A stretch of DNA of 64,000 nucleotides from Paenibacillus caui (lineage in GTDB: Bacteria; Bacillota; Bacilli; Paenibacillales; Paenibacillaceae): NCBI RefSeq assembly GCF_019904135.1, contig NZ_JAIOGQ010000009.1:62001-126000 (forward strand), given 5' to 3'. A program made the position numbers and the translations under genes. Of the stretch, positions 45,676 through 56,153 are shown one piece after another; position 1 is the stretch's first letter, and each line of letters opens with the position of its first letter. The notes under the pieces are model-generated. The model ran no database searches and was not told the origin of the DNA. It saw only the letters and a list, made by a program, of their open reading frames with translations.

Positions 45676-45853
45676 AGCAGCCTCCTTTGTCTATTTCATT
45701 ATCTATCTATTTTACCTAACAATCGTCAGGAATGATACAGGATTCTACCATTTTTGACAGGAGGGTCTGAAGGTTTTCCCTCCATTTTTTGCTTATTTTC
45801 GCTCCAAGGAGTAATAATAGTAGATGTACAATTTTGAAGGGGGCAGTTGTCAT

Positions 45854-47092
45854 TTGCGAAAAGAAATGGTGGAACGTTTTATTACATATGTAAAAGTGGA
45901 TACACAGTCCAATGAGGACAACGAGACCTGTCCATCGACACCAGGACAGCTGACGCTGGCCCGGCAGTTGGTAGAAGAACTAAAAGCAATCGGCATGACC
46001 GAAGTCAGCATGGACGATAACGGCTATGTGATGGCGACGCTGCCCGCAAACACCGACAAGGACGTGCCGGTTATCGGCTTCCTGGCCCATGTGGATACGG
46101 CGACGGATTTTACGGGCAAAGGCGTGAATCCGCAAATCGTCGAACAGTATGACGGCGGCAACATTACGCTGAACGAGGATTTAGGCGTCGTTCTGTCCCC
46201 GAAAGACTTCCCGGAGCTGAGCGAGTATAAAGGCCATACGCTGATCACCACAGACGGTACGACCCTGCTTGGCGCAGACGACAAGGCCGGAGTCGCTGAA
46301 ATTATGACGGCGATGGACTATTTGATCCGGCATCCGGAGATCAACCACGGTAAAATCCGGGTGGCCTTTACGCCGGACGAAGAAATCGGCAGAGGTCCGC
46401 ATAAATTTGACGTGGCGGCCTTCGGCGCCAAATATGCCTATACGATGGACGGCGGACCGCTGGGCGAGCTGGAGTTCGAAAGCTTCAACGCCGCGGCGGC
46501 CAAAATAGCCATTAAAGGGACGAACGTGCATCCCGGCACAGCCAAAAACAAGATGGTCAATTCCATCAAAATCGCGATGGAGCTGCAGCACCGGCTGCCT
46601 GCGAACGAAGCTCCTGAGCACACCGACGGATATGACGGCTTTTACCACCTGCACAATATAAGCGGCGATGTGGAGCAGACGAAGCTCCAGTATATTATCC
46701 GCGATTTTGACCGGACCCTGTTCGAGCAGAAAAAAGCCTATCTCACAAGCGTCGTTGACGAGCTTAAAGCCAAATATGGCGCAGAGCGGATCAATCTTGA
46801 ACTGAAAGATCAGTATTATAACATGAGAGACAAAATCGAGCCGGTCAAAGGCATTGTGGATATTGCCCATAAAGCGATGGAGACGCTCGGCATCAAGCCG
46901 ATTGTCATGCCGATCCGCGGGGGAACGGACGGTTCGCAGCTGTCCTATATGGGACTGCCGACTCCGAATATTTTTACCGGCGGAGAGAACTACCACGGGA
47001 AGTTCGAGTACATTTCGGTAGACAATATGGAGAAGGCCGTTAAAGTGATCATCGAGGTTGTCCGGCTGTTTGAACAAAGCCCTGACGTATAA
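45854..47092 (+). CDS. pepT: peptidase T (tripeptide aminopeptidase)
   Basis: This 412-residue M20B metallopeptidase removes N-terminal residues from tripeptides. Zinc ligands are in [12 protein letters not shown] and GADDKAG, the catalytic Glu pair in [16 protein letters not shown], and a further His in the C-terminal [11 protein letters not shown]. The match to B. subtilis PepT starts at [18 protein letters not shown], so TTG at 45854 with AAGGGGGC upstream is the start, not the ATG ten codons earlier. It is divergent from potABCD. Confidence 0.95.
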   Translation: MRKEMVERFITYVKVDTQSNEDNETCPSTPGQLTLARQLVEELKAIGMTEVSMDDNGYVMATLPANTDKDVPVIGFLAHVDTATDFTGKGVNPQIVEQYDGGNITLNEDLGVVLSPKDFPELSEYKGHTLITTDGTTLLGADDKAGVAEIMTAMDYLIRHPEINHGKIRVAFTPDEEIGRGPHKFDVAAFGAKYAYTMDGGPLGELEFESFNAAAAKIAIKGTNVHPGTAKNKMVNSIKIAMELQHRLPANEAPEHTDGYDGFYHLHNISGDVEQTKLQYIIRDFDRTLFEQKKAYLTSVVDELKAKYGAERINLELKDQYYNMRDKIEPVKGIVDIAHKAMETLGIKPIVMPIRGGTDGSQLSYMGLPTPNIFTGGENYHGKFEYISVDNMEKAVKVIIEVVRLFEQSPDV

Positions 47093-47173
47093 GACCACTT
47101 CCCTTGCGAGCTGTCCTGAATATGTAGTTTTTGATATGATGGAGAGGATTCCAGAAAAAGGAGAGGATGAACA

Positions 47174-48106
47174 ATGGCTGAACAAATCCGGCTGGGCAGA
47201 ACCGATTTGCTGGTAAACCGAATCGGCCTCGGCACAAATGCGGTAGGCGGACACAATCTGTATCCGAATCTCAATGAGGAGACGGGAAAAGAGATGGTTC
47301 GCACCGCTCTCGACCTTGGCGTTAATTTTCTGGACACCGCCTTTATCTATGGACCTGAACGCTCTGAAGAGCTTATCGGGGAAGTCCTTAAGGAGAAAGG
47401 CAGACAGAATGCCGTAGTCGCCACCAAGGGCGCCCATAAATTTGCAGACGGCAAGGTGTTGTTGGACAATTCGCCCGCCTTCCTGACGCAATCGGTGGAA
47501 GACAGCCTGAGACGTCTGCAGACCGACTACATCGATCTGTACTATATTCACTTTCCAGACGAGCATACGCCGAAGGCTGAAGCCGTAGGCGCGCTGCAAA
47601 AATTGAAGGAGCAAGGCAAAATCCGCGCGATTGGCGTTTCCAACTTCTCCATAGAGCAGCTCCGCGAAGCCAACGTAGACGGTTATGTCGACGTGCTGCA
47701 ATCCGAATACAACCTGTTCAAGCGCGAAGCCGAGCAGGATCTGCTCCCCTACTGCAAAGAAAGCAGCATTTCTTTCATTCCTTATTTCCCGCTGGCTTCG
47801 GGTCTGCTGGGCGGCAAATACACCAAAGATGCGGCTTTCAAAGATATACGCGCCAATAATCCGCTGTTCCAGGGCGATGCCTTCGCGCGCAATCTGGACA
47901 AAGTCGAGCAGATACGCCCGATTGCCGAGCGCTTAGGCTCCGAAGTGGCGCATGTCGTGCTGGCCTGGTACCTGAAGCAGGATGCAATCGACGCGCTGAT
48001 TCCGGGCGCGAAGAAGCCCGAACAGGTGAGAAACAACCTCAAGACGTTGGAAGTAAACCTGACGGATGCCGATGTGAAGGAGATCAGTTCGATTTTCAAG
48101 GATTGA
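47174..48106 (+). CDS. aldo/keto reductase
   Basis: The 310-residue NAD(P)H-dependent TIM-barrel oxidoreductase has the catalytic tetrad visible: Asp and Tyr in [19 protein letters not shown], Lys in VVATKGA and His in [11 protein letters not shown]. The cofactor-binding C-terminus is [17 protein letters not shown]. It reduces aldehydes or ketones; the physiological substrate is unclear. AAAAGGAGAGG precedes the ATG. It lies 81 bases after pepT and may share its transcript. Confidence 0.92.
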   Translation: MAEQIRLGRTDLLVNRIGLGTNAVGGHNLYPNLNEETGKEMVRTALDLGVNFLDTAFIYGPERSEELIGEVLKEKGRQNAVVATKGAHKFADGKVLLDNSPAFLTQSVEDSLRRLQTDYIDLYYIHFPDEHTPKAEAVGALQKLKEQGKIRAIGVSNFSIEQLREANVDGYVDVLQSEYNLFKREAEQDLLPYCKESSISFIPYFPLASGLLGGKYTKDAAFKDIRANNPLFQGDAFARNLDKVEQIRPIAERLGSEVAHVVLAWYLKQDAIDALIPGAKKPEQVRNNLKTLEVNLTDADVKEISSIFKD

Positions 48107-48155
48107 TTTCTGCATCACTTGGCGACCTCTGGAATATACTATAATAAAAAGCCAC

Positions 48156-48196
48156 AAAACCTGTCCGCCTTTTCAACATTGGCGGCAGGTTTTTTA
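48156..48196 (+). terminator. terminator after the aldo/keto reductase gene
   Basis: AAAACCTG-T-CCGCC / GGCGG-CAGGTTTT with an 11-base loop, ending in a T-run. Confidence 0.85.
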
Positions 48197-48302
48197 TTTC
48201 GGAATGACCCCGTTCTTGGTGAAAAATGTATGTCTTCATGAAAGTTTTTAGGTAATTTCATCTACTTTCAAATTGCTTGCTGCATTTTCATAAAAACTGT
48301 GC

Positions 48303-48363
48303 TAACATACTTTTGTTTGAAAAGCAACCGGCTGCACCGCCCTCTAAGGGGTGCTACCGTTTT
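48303..48363 (+). promoter_or_regulatory. promoter and structured leader of the MATE gene
   Basis: Extended -10 TGCTAACAT (TAACAT at 48303-48308). The leader then folds CGG-CT-GCACC / GGTGC-TA-CCG (48329-48359) directly before TTTT, about 25 bases ahead of the start codon. It looks like an attenuator or a small ligand-sensing leader; it fits no riboswitch class I can name. Confidence 0.4.
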
Positions 48364-48389
48364 ACGATAAAATATGGAAGGGTGACGAA

Positions 48390-49802
48390 TTGAATACCTC
48401 AGTAGAAGAGAACACGTCTGCTGTCAGCAAGAAACAGCTCAAGCTGTTTCAGTTAACTTGGCCTATTTTCCTCGAACTGTTTCTGTTTATGTTAATGGGA
48501 AGCGTCGATACGTTCATGATCAGCTCCGTCTCCGATGATGCGGTAGCCGGCGTAGGCGCGGCCAATCAAATAATAGCCATCGCCATTCTCGTGCTGGAAG
48601 TGATCGGCAACGGGGCGGCGATTGTTGTCGCCCAGTATCTCGGCTCGAAGAAAATAAGCGACGCCGCGCAGGTAACGGGCAATGCGATTACGCTCAATCT
48701 GGCGGTCGGTCTGGTGTTGAGCTCGGCCTTTCTTTTGCTGGGAGGGCAAATGCTTCGGCTCCTGCATGTTCAGGGCGATATTCTGGAGTACGCCACCTCA
48801 TATATCAGCATAGTCGGGGGCGGGATCTTCCTGCAGGCCCTGATCAACGCTCTGGCTGCCACCATCCGGACGCATGGCTTTACCAAAGAGACGATGGTTG
48901 TCTCCCTGCTGATGAACATCCTGCATGTTATCGGCAACTATGTTTTGATCTTTGGCCATTTCGGCCTGCCGGCGCTCGGAGTAGAGGGAGCAGCCATTTC
49001 CACCGTGCTCAGCCGCCTCATCTGTCTCGCTATTTTCTTCTGGCTGATGTACAGAGTGATGGAAGTCCGCGTGGAGTGGAGATACTATGTTCACCTGTCC
49101 AGGAAATTTATCTCCAAAATTTTGCGGATCGGCATTCCATCGGCTTTTGAAAGTATTACGTACCAGTGTTGCCAGCTCATCTTTACTTTGTATGTGACTT
49201 ATCTTGGAGCCGAAGCGATGGCGACGCGCCAGTATGCCAACAATATTTCGACTTACATTTACCTGTTCAGCATGGCTATCGGAATGGGAACCGCCATTAT
49301 TGTCGGGCACTATGTAGGCTCCAAGCGCCCGCAGGATGCTTATACCCGCGTCCTGCAGAGCGCAAAATGGGCGCTGGCCGCAACCGTGGTCATCGATCTT
49401 CTCATTATCCTGTTCCGGGTGCCGCTGCTCGGACTGTTCACCGACAACATCGCCATTATCCGCCTGGGGGCGCAGGTTCTGCTGCTCAGTATTCTTCTGG
49501 AAACCGGACGGACGGTCAATATCGTGATCATCAACTCCCTGCGGGCCGCGGGAGACGCCAAGTTCCCTGTTTATATGGGACTGTTGTCGATGGTATGCAT
49601 GTCGCTGCCGCTCGGATACGTTCTCGTCTTCCAGCTTCACCTCGGTCTCGTCGGCATTTGGCTGGCCATTGCGGCGGATGAATGGACACGGGCCATTATT
49701 ATGTACTTCCGCTGGCGGAGCCGGGCCTGGGAACATTATTCGCTGGTCGACCAGGACGATCAGGCCAATGCGGTGAAAGCACCCGCTCCGGCAGCAGGAT
49801 AA
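48390..49802 (+). CDS. MATE-family efflux transporter
   Basis: The transporter has 470 residues and 12 transmembrane helices in two similar halves (LELFLFMLMGSVDTFMISSV near the start; IPSAFESITYQCCQLIFTLYV in the middle). It exports cationic drugs or metabolites using a sodium or proton gradient. The start is TTG at 48390 with GAAGGGTG seven bases upstream; an in-frame upstream codon at 48351 lies inside the leader hairpin and is unlikely. The structured leader suggests regulation after transcription starts. Confidence 0.9.
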   Translation: MNTSVEENTSAVSKKQLKLFQLTWPIFLELFLFMLMGSVDTFMISSVSDDAVAGVGAANQIIAIAILVLEVIGNGAAIVVAQYLGSKKISDAAQVTGNAITLNLAVGLVLSSAFLLLGGQMLRLLHVQGDILEYATSYISIVGGGIFLQALINALAATIRTHGFTKETMVVSLLMNILHVIGNYVLIFGHFGLPALGVEGAAISTVLSRLICLAIFFWLMYRVMEVRVEWRYYVHLSRKFISKILRIGIPSAFESITYQCCQLIFTLYVTYLGAEAMATRQYANNISTYIYLFSMAIGMGTAIIVGHYVGSKRPQDAYTRVLQSAKWALAATVVIDLLIILFRVPLLGLFTDNIAIIRLGAQVLLLSILLETGRTVNIVIINSLRAAGDAKFPVYMGLLSMVCMSLPLGYVLVFQLHLGLVGIWLAIAADEWTRAIIMYFRWRSRAWEHYSLVDQDDQANAVKAPAPAAG

Positions 49803-49829
49803 CGCGCACCTGCATTCAATCGAACAAGG

Positions 49830-49873
49830 GCCTGTCCTTCTCCATTTGGAGAAAGGATAGGCTCTATTTTTTT
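49830..49873 (+). terminator. MATE gene terminator
   Basis: GCCTGTCCTT..CTCC pairs with GGAG.AAGGATAGGC, followed by CTATTTTTTT. Confidence 0.85.
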
Positions 49874-50095
49874 CGCGCATTATCGTATATTTTGCCTTCC
49901 TGCTTGCTTGATCAGGGAACGCTCGCTTTTGACGAAGCGCTTGCCGCTTGCGCGAACGTGTGTTTCCTTATACAATGAATAAGGATAAATATGGGCGTGC
50001 TACCGGGACGTTCCGCTGCTCATCGTGCGCTCACGGTTCACTGAAGCTTTTCCTTAATAACAGTCTGCAGTTACATAAGTGAGAGGAGTGTTCGT

Positions 50096-51880
50096 ATGTC
50101 TGGGGAACAAGCAGCCAAGGGGAAACCGCGAAGGTCCCGGCCCTTGGGGCATTACCGCCTGATGCTTGGGCGCTATGTGCTGCCGCAGCGCAGATTATTG
50201 ATATGGCTGGCCATTCTGCTGTTCGCGTCGATCGGGCTGCAGCTAATTAACCCGCAAATTATCCGTTATTTCATCGATACGGCCCAGGGAAAAGGAAGTC
50301 TGCAGCCCCTTTATGCGGCGGCTGCCCTTTTTATTGGCTTTTCACTGTTTCAGCAGATCGTTTCGGTCTGCGCCGCTTATTACAGCGAAAATCTTGGCTG
50401 GAAGACAACCAACAAGCTGCGGGCCGATCTGGCGAAGCATTGTCTGTCGCTCGACATGTCTTTCCACAAGACGCAAACATCGGGATCCCTTATTGAACGG
50501 GTGGACGGGGACGTGAATGCGCTGGCCAATTTCTTTTCCAGCTTCATTATTCACCTGCTCGGCAACGTACTGCTCATGCTGGGAATTCTGATTCTGCTCT
50601 TCAGGGAAAATATTTGGGTCGGCGTCGCCATGACGCTGTTCGTCGTTGGAGCGGTTTATGCCATTCAATGGATTCGCCGGTTTGCCGTGCCCTCCTGGAC
50701 CAAATGGCGGGCGCTTAACGCGGAATTTTACGGATTTATCGGCGAGCATCTGGAAGGAACGGAAGACACGCGCGCCAACGGAGCCGCCGGTTATGTGATG
50801 AACCGGTTCCATGAGCTGATTCGCCGGATGCTGCCTGTCCGCATCCGCTCTTTTTTCGGCTTCTGCCTGATGTGGAGCACGACGATCCTTGTCTTCGCGC
50901 TGGGCAACGCCGCAGCCTTTGTAGTGTGCGCGATTCTGTGGAAGCGCGGCGAACTGACTCTTGGCTCCGTTTATCTCGTCTTTTATTACACCGAGCTGCT
51001 GGCCAAACCGATCGAGAAGATCCGCACCCAGCTGGAGGACCTGCAAAAAGCCGATGCGAGTCTGGTCCGCGTTCAGGACCTGCTGGCTACGGAGCCGCTA
51101 ATCAAGGACGGCCCCGGCGCTCCGCTGCCGAGCGGACCGCTGTCCGTTGAATTCCGCAATCTTACGTTTGCTTATGAGCCTGATGGACAGCCAACGCTGA
51201 ATCAGCTTGAGCTGCGCCTGGAGCCGGGACAGACGCTCGGGCTGCTCGGCCGGACCGGCAGCGGGAAAACCACGCTGGCCCGGCTGCTGCTCCGCTTCTA
51301 TGATCCACAGCAAGGACGGATTGAACTCGCCGGGACCGACATTCGAAAGTGCAAGCTCCATGAGCTGCGAAACTCGGTCGCGATGGTGACTCAGAATATT
51401 GAAATTATGGAAGGAACGGTCCGGGACAACCTGACGCTGTTCGATGATTCCATCGATGACGGCAGAATTGTTGCCGTGCTGGCCGAGCTGGGGCTTGGCC
51501 AGTGGTATGAAGCTTTGCCCGAGGGTCTAGACTCCATTCTCGCTTCCGGGGGCGGCAGCCTGTCTGCAGGGGAAGCGCAGCTGCTCGCTTTTGCCCGGGT
51601 ATTCCTTACGGACCCGGGGCTTGTCATTCTGGATGAAGCTTCCTCCAGACTCGATCCGCTGACGGAAAGCCGGATCGAAACGGCGATCAGCCGTCTGCTT
51701 CAGGAACGAACCTGCATTATTATTGCCCACCGGTTAACAACCGTACAGCGGGCGGATCAAATCCTGATTCTGGATAACGGCCAGATGCTGGAGCACGGAC
51801 CGCGCGCGAAGCTGGCAGCGGACCCTGATTCCCGGTTCAGCCGGATGCTGTCCGTTGGAATGGAGGAGGTGCTGGCATGA
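50096..51880 (+). CDS. ABC exporter half-transporter, subunit 1 (intact Walker B)
   Basis: The 594-residue half-transporter has a six-helix membrane domain (about 40-330) and a nucleotide-binding domain with Walker [13 protein letters not shown], a changed signature LSAGEAQLL, Walker [13 protein letters not shown] with the catalytic Glu, and H-loop [18 protein letters not shown] precedes the ATG. Its last four bases overlap the partner gene. In heterodimeric exporters (BmrCD, TM287/288) one ATP site is degenerate; here this signature and the partner's Walker B would share that site. The substrate is probably a drug or lipid-like molecule, inferred from family. Confidence 0.92.
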   Translation: MSGEQAAKGKPRRSRPLGHYRLMLGRYVLPQRRLLIWLAILLFASIGLQLINPQIIRYFIDTAQGKGSLQPLYAAAALFIGFSLFQQIVSVCAAYYSENLGWKTTNKLRADLAKHCLSLDMSFHKTQTSGSLIERVDGDVNALANFFSSFIIHLLGNVLLMLGILILLFRENIWVGVAMTLFVVGAVYAIQWIRRFAVPSWTKWRALNAEFYGFIGEHLEGTEDTRANGAAGYVMNRFHELIRRMLPVRIRSFFGFCLMWSTTILVFALGNAAAFVVCAILWKRGELTLGSVYLVFYYTELLAKPIEKIRTQLEDLQKADASLVRVQDLLATEPLIKDGPGAPLPSGPLSVEFRNLTFAYEPDGQPTLNQLELRLEPGQTLGLLGRTGSGKTTLARLLLRFYDPQQGRIELAGTDIRKCKLHELRNSVAMVTQNIEIMEGTVRDNLTLFDDSIDDGRIVAVLAELGLGQWYEALPEGLDSILASGGGSLSAGEAQLLAFARVFLTDPGLVILDEASSRLDPLTESRIETAISRLLQERTCIIIAHRLTTVQRADQILILDNGQMLEHGPRAKLAADPDSRFSRMLSVGMEEVLA

Positions 51881-53892
51881 AACCAAGGCATTTTTTCTGG
51901 AGGCTGCTGGCTTACCGTCCGGCGCTCTATCTGATGAACTTGCTGGCCTGGACGCTGGTTCATATGTCTCTGCTGGTGCCGGGGCTGGTCACCAAAATGT
52001 TCTTCGATTACCTGGAAGGAACTTACGAGTTCTCCTTCGGGATTTGGGGCATCGCCGCCCTGCTGATCGGAGCGGCGCTCGGCCGGATCGCGCTGATCGT
52101 CTGCGGCTTTCTGACCGACGTCAATTTCCGGTTCCGCGCGAGCATGCTCGTGCGCCGCAACATGCTGGCGCATGTGCTGAAGGAGCCCGGCGCGCGCGCC
52201 ATCCCCTGCTCGCCCGGCGAAGCGATCAGCAATTTTCGGGACGATGTCGATCAGACCGAGGAAGCCATAAGCTGGTCCGTTGACTCCCTGGGACTGATTG
52301 GTTTCGTCATCGTCGCAAGCTATATTCTCATCTCTATCGATGCGCAGATGACGTTGTTTGTGTTTGTGCCGCTGATCCTCGTTGTGACGGCTGCGCAGAT
52401 TGCAACGTCGCGGATTCAGAAATACCGGGCGGCAAGCCGGAAGGCGACCGCGCGGGTCACAAGCTCGATCAGCGAAATGTTCTCCAATGTGCAGGCAATC
52501 CAGGTCGCCGGTGCCGAATCGCGCGTTGTGAGCCGTTTTGTGGAGCTGAGCGACCAACGCCGCCAAAGCATGGTGAAGGATAAACTGATTACCGAGGCGC
52601 TGTCGTCGGTGTTCGCCAACTCCGTCAATCTCGGCACAGGGCTAGTCCTTGTGCTCGCCGGCTACAAAATGCGCAGCGGAGATTTCACGGTCGGGGATCT
52701 GTCCCTGTTCGTCTACTACCTGACGTTTGTGACGCAGCTGATTTCCAACGTCGGCAACTTCATGACCTATTACAAGCAGATGACCGTCAGCTTCAGCCGT
52801 CTGAAAAATATGCTCCAGGGCGCGCCGGCATCCATTCTGACCGCAGCCGCTTATATCGGGATCGGCAAGCCCGGCAAATACGGCAAACGTCGGAGAGACG
52901 CCGCCAACCCGCAGCCGACCACCGAGGCAGCGGCGCGAAACGGCGAAGCGGCGACCTGGCCCGTAGCTGCAGTTGGCGGCCAGGGCGCGCCGGCAGCAGA
53001 GGGCGTGCGGGGGCAGAAAGCGCAGACGCCTGCGCAGGAAGTGCAAATGCGGGCGGGGGAAGCGCAGAGAAGCGAGCTCGCAGCGACCGCGATGGCTGCC
53101 GCCACGTCCGAGCTTTGGGACCCGATTACGGCTCCGGCCATTGACGCCGGACCGCTGTATACGCTTGAGGCGCGCGGCCTGACGTACCGGTATCCCGAAA
53201 CCGGACGGGGCATTGAGAGCATCGACCTCACGCTGAAGCGCGGCTCTTTCACGGTGATCACCGGCATGATCGGCTCCGGCAAAACGACGCTGCTGCGCAC
53301 GATGCTGGGTCTGCTGCCCGCCGAGTCCGGCGAAATGACGTGGAACGGCTGCCCTGTTACAAAGCCGGCCGACTTCTTTGTTCCGCCGCAGAGCGCGTAT
53401 ACGGCGCAAATTCCGCGGCTGTACAGCGACAAGCTGCGCAACAATATTTTGCTCGGCCTGCCCGAGGCGGGCAGCGATCTTTCGCGGGCCCTGCACGCCG
53501 CCGTCATGGAAGACGACGTCGCCAGGCTGGAGCAGGGCCTCGACACCCTCGTCGGACCGCGCGGCGTCAAGCTGTCCGGCGGCCAGGCGCAGCGCACTGC
53601 CGCTGCGCGGATGCTCGTGCGCGACGCACAGCTGTACGTGTTCGACGACCTGTCGAGCGCGCTCGACGTCGAAACCGAACGCAAGCTGTGGGAGCGGCTG
53701 TTCCGTGACCGCGGCGAGGCGACCTGCCTCGTCGTGTCACACCGCAAGGCGGCGCTCTCGCACGCCGACCATATCATCGTGCTGAAGGACGGCACGATCG
53801 AAGCCGAAGGCACTGCCGATCAGCTGCTCGCCACAAGCGACAGCTTCCGCCAGCTTTGGTACGGCGAGGAAACGGGCGCCGCATCGTCATAA
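51877..53892 (+). CDS. ABC exporter half-transporter, subunit 2 (degenerate Walker B, long Ala-rich linker)
   Basis: The 671-residue partner of the preceding gene has a membrane domain (about 10-320), then an unusual linker of about 100 residues (near 325-430) rich in Ala, Gly, Gln, Arg and Glu ([20 protein letters not shown]), then the ATPase domain. Walker [10 protein letters not shown] and the signature LSGGQAQRT are canonical, but Walker B reads [12 protein letters not shown] with Asp in place of the catalytic Glu. The 3' half of the gene is very GC-rich. The ATGA overlap implies coupled translation with subunit 1. Confidence 0.92.
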   Translation: MKPRHFFWRLLAYRPALYLMNLLAWTLVHMSLLVPGLVTKMFFDYLEGTYEFSFGIWGIAALLIGAALGRIALIVCGFLTDVNFRFRASMLVRRNMLAHVLKEPGARAIPCSPGEAISNFRDDVDQTEEAISWSVDSLGLIGFVIVASYILISIDAQMTLFVFVPLILVVTAAQIATSRIQKYRAASRKATARVTSSISEMFSNVQAIQVAGAESRVVSRFVELSDQRRQSMVKDKLITEALSSVFANSVNLGTGLVLVLAGYKMRSGDFTVGDLSLFVYYLTFVTQLISNVGNFMTYYKQMTVSFSRLKNMLQGAPASILTAAAYIGIGKPGKYGKRRRDAANPQPTTEAAARNGEAATWPVAAVGGQGAPAAEGVRGQKAQTPAQEVQMRAGEAQRSELAATAMAAATSELWDPITAPAIDAGPLYTLEARGLTYRYPETGRGIESIDLTLKRGSFTVITGMIGSGKTTLLRTMLGLLPAESGEMTWNGCPVTKPADFFVPPQSAYTAQIPRLYSDKLRNNILLGLPEAGSDLSRALHAAVMEDDVARLEQGLDTLVGPRGVKLSGGQAQRTAAARMLVRDAQLYVFDDLSSALDVETERKLWERLFRDRGEATCLVVSHRKAALSHADHIIVLKDGTIEAEGTADQLLATSDSFRQLWYGEETGAASS

Positions 53893-53948
53893 CCAATAAT
53901 GGATGTTTGTTAGACTTGATTGTACAGAAGCGGGAAGGTGGAAAAGAA

Positions 53949-54277
53949 ATGGATGTTACCGAATTTCAGCAATGGGTTAAGGACTACTATAAGAGTAGAG
54001 GCTGGTCAGATCTGGATATTTTTATTCGAATCGGCTTTTTGGCGGAAGAAACGGGCGAGGTCGCACGAGCTATAAGGGCTCTTGAAATCGGCAGAGACAG
54101 ACCTGATGAAACAAGGGGTTCCTTTGAGGAGCATAAACAGGAACTAACGGAAGAGCTAGGGATGTACTCGGCAATCTGATCGTGATTGCCAACAAATACG
54201 AGATCCGGTTAGAAGATATTTTTCACTCGCATCAAAAGAAACTTGCCGAAAGATATGCAAACAGTCGGAATCATTGA
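53949..54277 (+). pseudogene. MazG-like nucleotide pyrophosphohydrolase gene with a one-base frameshift
   Basis: The ATG at 53949 (GGAAGGTGG upstream) opens a MazG-type protein: FQQWVKDYYKSRGW, then FLAEETGEVARAIRALE with the first metal-binding EExxE. The second half of the motif, EELGDVL, needs GGGG near 54159 where only GGG is present; the frame stops at 54179. In the next frame the rest of the domain follows perfectly (VIANKYEIRLEDIFHSHQKK) to TGA at 54277. So the gene of about 108 codons is split by a single missing G. MazG proteins hydrolyse (d)NTPs. It follows the ABC exporter genes by 56 bases. Confidence 0.8.
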
Positions 54278-54325
54278 TCCTTTGTAGTCAAGCTGCACCA
54301 ACCTGGATATGGTCAGCAATTCAAT

Positions 54326-54361
54326 AAGGATGCCATCCTTCCCTGGACGGCATCCTTTTCT
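54326..54361. terminator. terminator between mazG-like and esterase genes
   Basis: AAGGATGCC / GGCATCCTT, 9 bp, then TTCTTT. It also serves as a stop for the converging esterase gene. Confidence 0.75.
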
Positions 54362-54375
54362 TTACGGGTTTTGAC

Positions 54376-55188
54376 TCAAAATCCGTGAATCCGCAGCCAA
54401 TCCTCGCACAGCGTGGTCCAGGTGCGTACTTCCGGGTGCTCTGCGGCGAGTCCGAGCCCGTGCACCCCTTGTTCGTAAATATGGAGAGCAAAAGGAACAT
54501 GATTTCTTCTCAAAGCCGAAGCGAACAACTGACTATTCTCATACGGAACGACCTTATCTTCGACCGTATGCCACAAGAACGTTGGCGGCGTATCCGGTCC
54601 CACTTGAGTTTCATTGGACAGCATGGACACAAGTTCCGGATCCGGATGGTCTCCAAGCAAATTATGAAGCGTTCCCTGGTCCGTATACGGATCGGTCAAC
54701 GTAATAACCGAATAGCACAGCACCATCAGATCGGGACGACTGCTTTCGCGTTCTACAGGATCTGCTGCGGCGCTGTCTCCTAAATCAAAATGCGTGCCGG
54801 CCGCAGCCGCGAGATGCCCTCCGGCCGAAAAGCCGAGAATCCCCACCCTGCGCGGATCCATATTCCATTTGCCCGCCGAATGGCGAATATAGCGAATCGC
54901 CCGACCGGCGTCCAGCAGCGGTGCCGGATGGCAGTACGGAGCGACGCGGTAATGCAGCACAAAGGCAGCGATGCCGAGCTTGTTCAACCAGTGCGCTACG
55001 GGCGCGCCCTCATGATCCGACCTTACGCCGTAAGCGCCGCCCGGACAAACGATGATCACCGGAGCAGGGTTTGGCGAAGATACAGGAAAGGCATCCAGCC
55101 ACGGAATATCCTCCTCGCTCTGTCCCCGGGCATAGGGAGCGTCCTCCGGCCATAGTCTGATCTTCGCACGTTCATTTCCATTCCACAT
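54376..55188 (-). CDS. alpha/beta hydrolase (carboxylesterase / acetyl-xylan-esterase-like)
   Basis: The hydrolase has 270 residues: oxyanion segment VIIVCPGGAYGVRSDHEG, nucleophile elbow GFSAGGHLA near residue 115, Asp in HTVEDKVVP and His in YEQGVHGLGLA, a complete triad. No signal peptide, so cytoplasmic; likely a deacetylase of sugars or oligosaccharides (BD-FAE type). AAAAAAGGAG precedes the ATG at 55188; the longer open frame upstream lacks such a site. Confidence 0.88.
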   Translation of the reverse strand: MWNGNERAKIRLWPEDAPYARGQSEEDIPWLDAFPVSSPNPAPVIIVCPGGAYGVRSDHEGAPVAHWLNKLGIAAFVLHYRVAPYCHPAPLLDAGRAIRYIRHSAGKWNMDPRRVGILGFSAGGHLAAAAGTHFDLGDSAAADPVERESSRPDLMVLCYSVITLTDPYTDQGTLHNLLGDHPDPELVSMLSNETQVGPDTPPTFLWHTVEDKVVPYENSQLFASALRRNHVPFALHIYEQGVHGLGLAAEHPEVRTWTTLCEDWLRIHGF

Positions 55189-55413
55189 GATGATTGCTCC
55201 TTCTTTTTTTAGTCTTCTACAATGGATTTGCATTGCAGAATGAAGAAAAGAGGTCAAGAGATCGTGTATGCGGTTTCAACGTTGTACTGGCACCTTGGCC
55301 GTTATTTTCCGATGTCATTATAACAAGCCGGGAATGAAGGTTAAAGGCCATGCGACAAAAAAATTCAACGTATTCCATTGAACCGGCATCGCCCTTACTT
55401 TCACAAATGCAAA

Positions 55414-55459
55414 GAGGCTTCCAGCGCTTGTCACGCCAGTTTCTGTAACAGGAAGCCTC
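55414..55459 (-). terminator. hxlR terminator
   Basis: GAGGCTTCC / GGAAGCCTC with a 28-base loop, followed on the minus strand by TTTGCATTTG. Confidence 0.5.
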
Positions 55460-55467
55460 CTTTATGT

Positions 55468-55869
55468 TCAATTGGCGGACGCGGCCGGAAGCGAATCGTC
55501 CTTGTCTTTCGTTTCTTCCTTCCATACGACCTGCTCGCCGTAGCTCTTGCCCCAATCATACATCGATTTAAGCACCGGCATCAGACTTTGGCCATATTCC
55601 GTCATGGAATACTCCACCCGGGGCGGAACCTCCGGATATACCTTGCGGCTGATCAGCTGATCCTCTTCCAATTCGCGGAGCTGGTTGGTTAACATTTTCT
55701 GCGTAATATGGGGAATCAGCTTCTTCAGTTCACTGAACCGTTTCGTTCCCTCCAGGCCGAGATGCCACAAAATAATGAGCTTCCATTTCCCGCCGATCAC
55801 CGCAAGCGTTAGCTCTTTCTCGCAATTAATCTCCTTGAGATTAATCCGTTCCTTCACCTGATTCGCCAT
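55468..55869 (-). CDS. hxlR: HxlR-family regulator of hxlAB
   Basis: This 133-residue winged-helix regulator of the HxlR/YodB family has the conserved Cys near residue 16 ([18 protein letters not shown]), a recognition region [20 protein letters not shown] and the wing [20 protein letters not shown]. It is divergent from hxlA. In B. subtilis HxlR activates hxlAB when formaldehyde is present; Cys modification is the likely sensing step. AGAGGAGTG precedes the ATG. Confidence 0.88.
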   Translation of the reverse strand: MANQVKERINLKEINCEKELTLAVIGGKWKLIILWHLGLEGTKRFSELKKLIPHITQKMLTNQLRELEEDQLISRKVYPEVPPRVEYSMTEYGQSLMPVLKSMYDWGKSYGEQVVWKEETKDKDDSLPAASAN

Positions 55870-56075
55870 ATCATCACACTCCTCTTAAAATCAGTATATC
55901 ATCATGTACTACTGCCTTTCTACCTCTGTACCCGCCAAATGGAAACTAATGTGTAACATCAACAGGGAAAGAAGCTCTGGAACTCCGTTTCCGGGCAGCA
56001 AACCGCGCCAATAGTATCCTCTGCGTAACTACACCACCGGAAAGTGCCTACTTCCGAAAAAGAAGAGACCCGAAA

Positions 56076-56081
56076 TATAAT
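56076..56081 (+). promoter_or_regulatory. hxlAB -10 box
   Basis: A perfect TATAAT 73 bases before hxlA with a poor -35 (TTCCGA at 18 bases), which suits an activator-dependent promoter. Confidence 0.45.
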
Positions 56082-56153
56082 AACCCAAAGCGGCGGTGAT
56101 GTACCGCGAAGTTGGCTTTTATCATTTTACAAATAAAAGGAGCGGTTTTGAAT

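Noticed and set aside
46181-47701. 506-codon frame opposite pepT and the aldo/keto reductase gene
   Set aside because: It is antisense to two strongly conserved genes and results from their codon bias.
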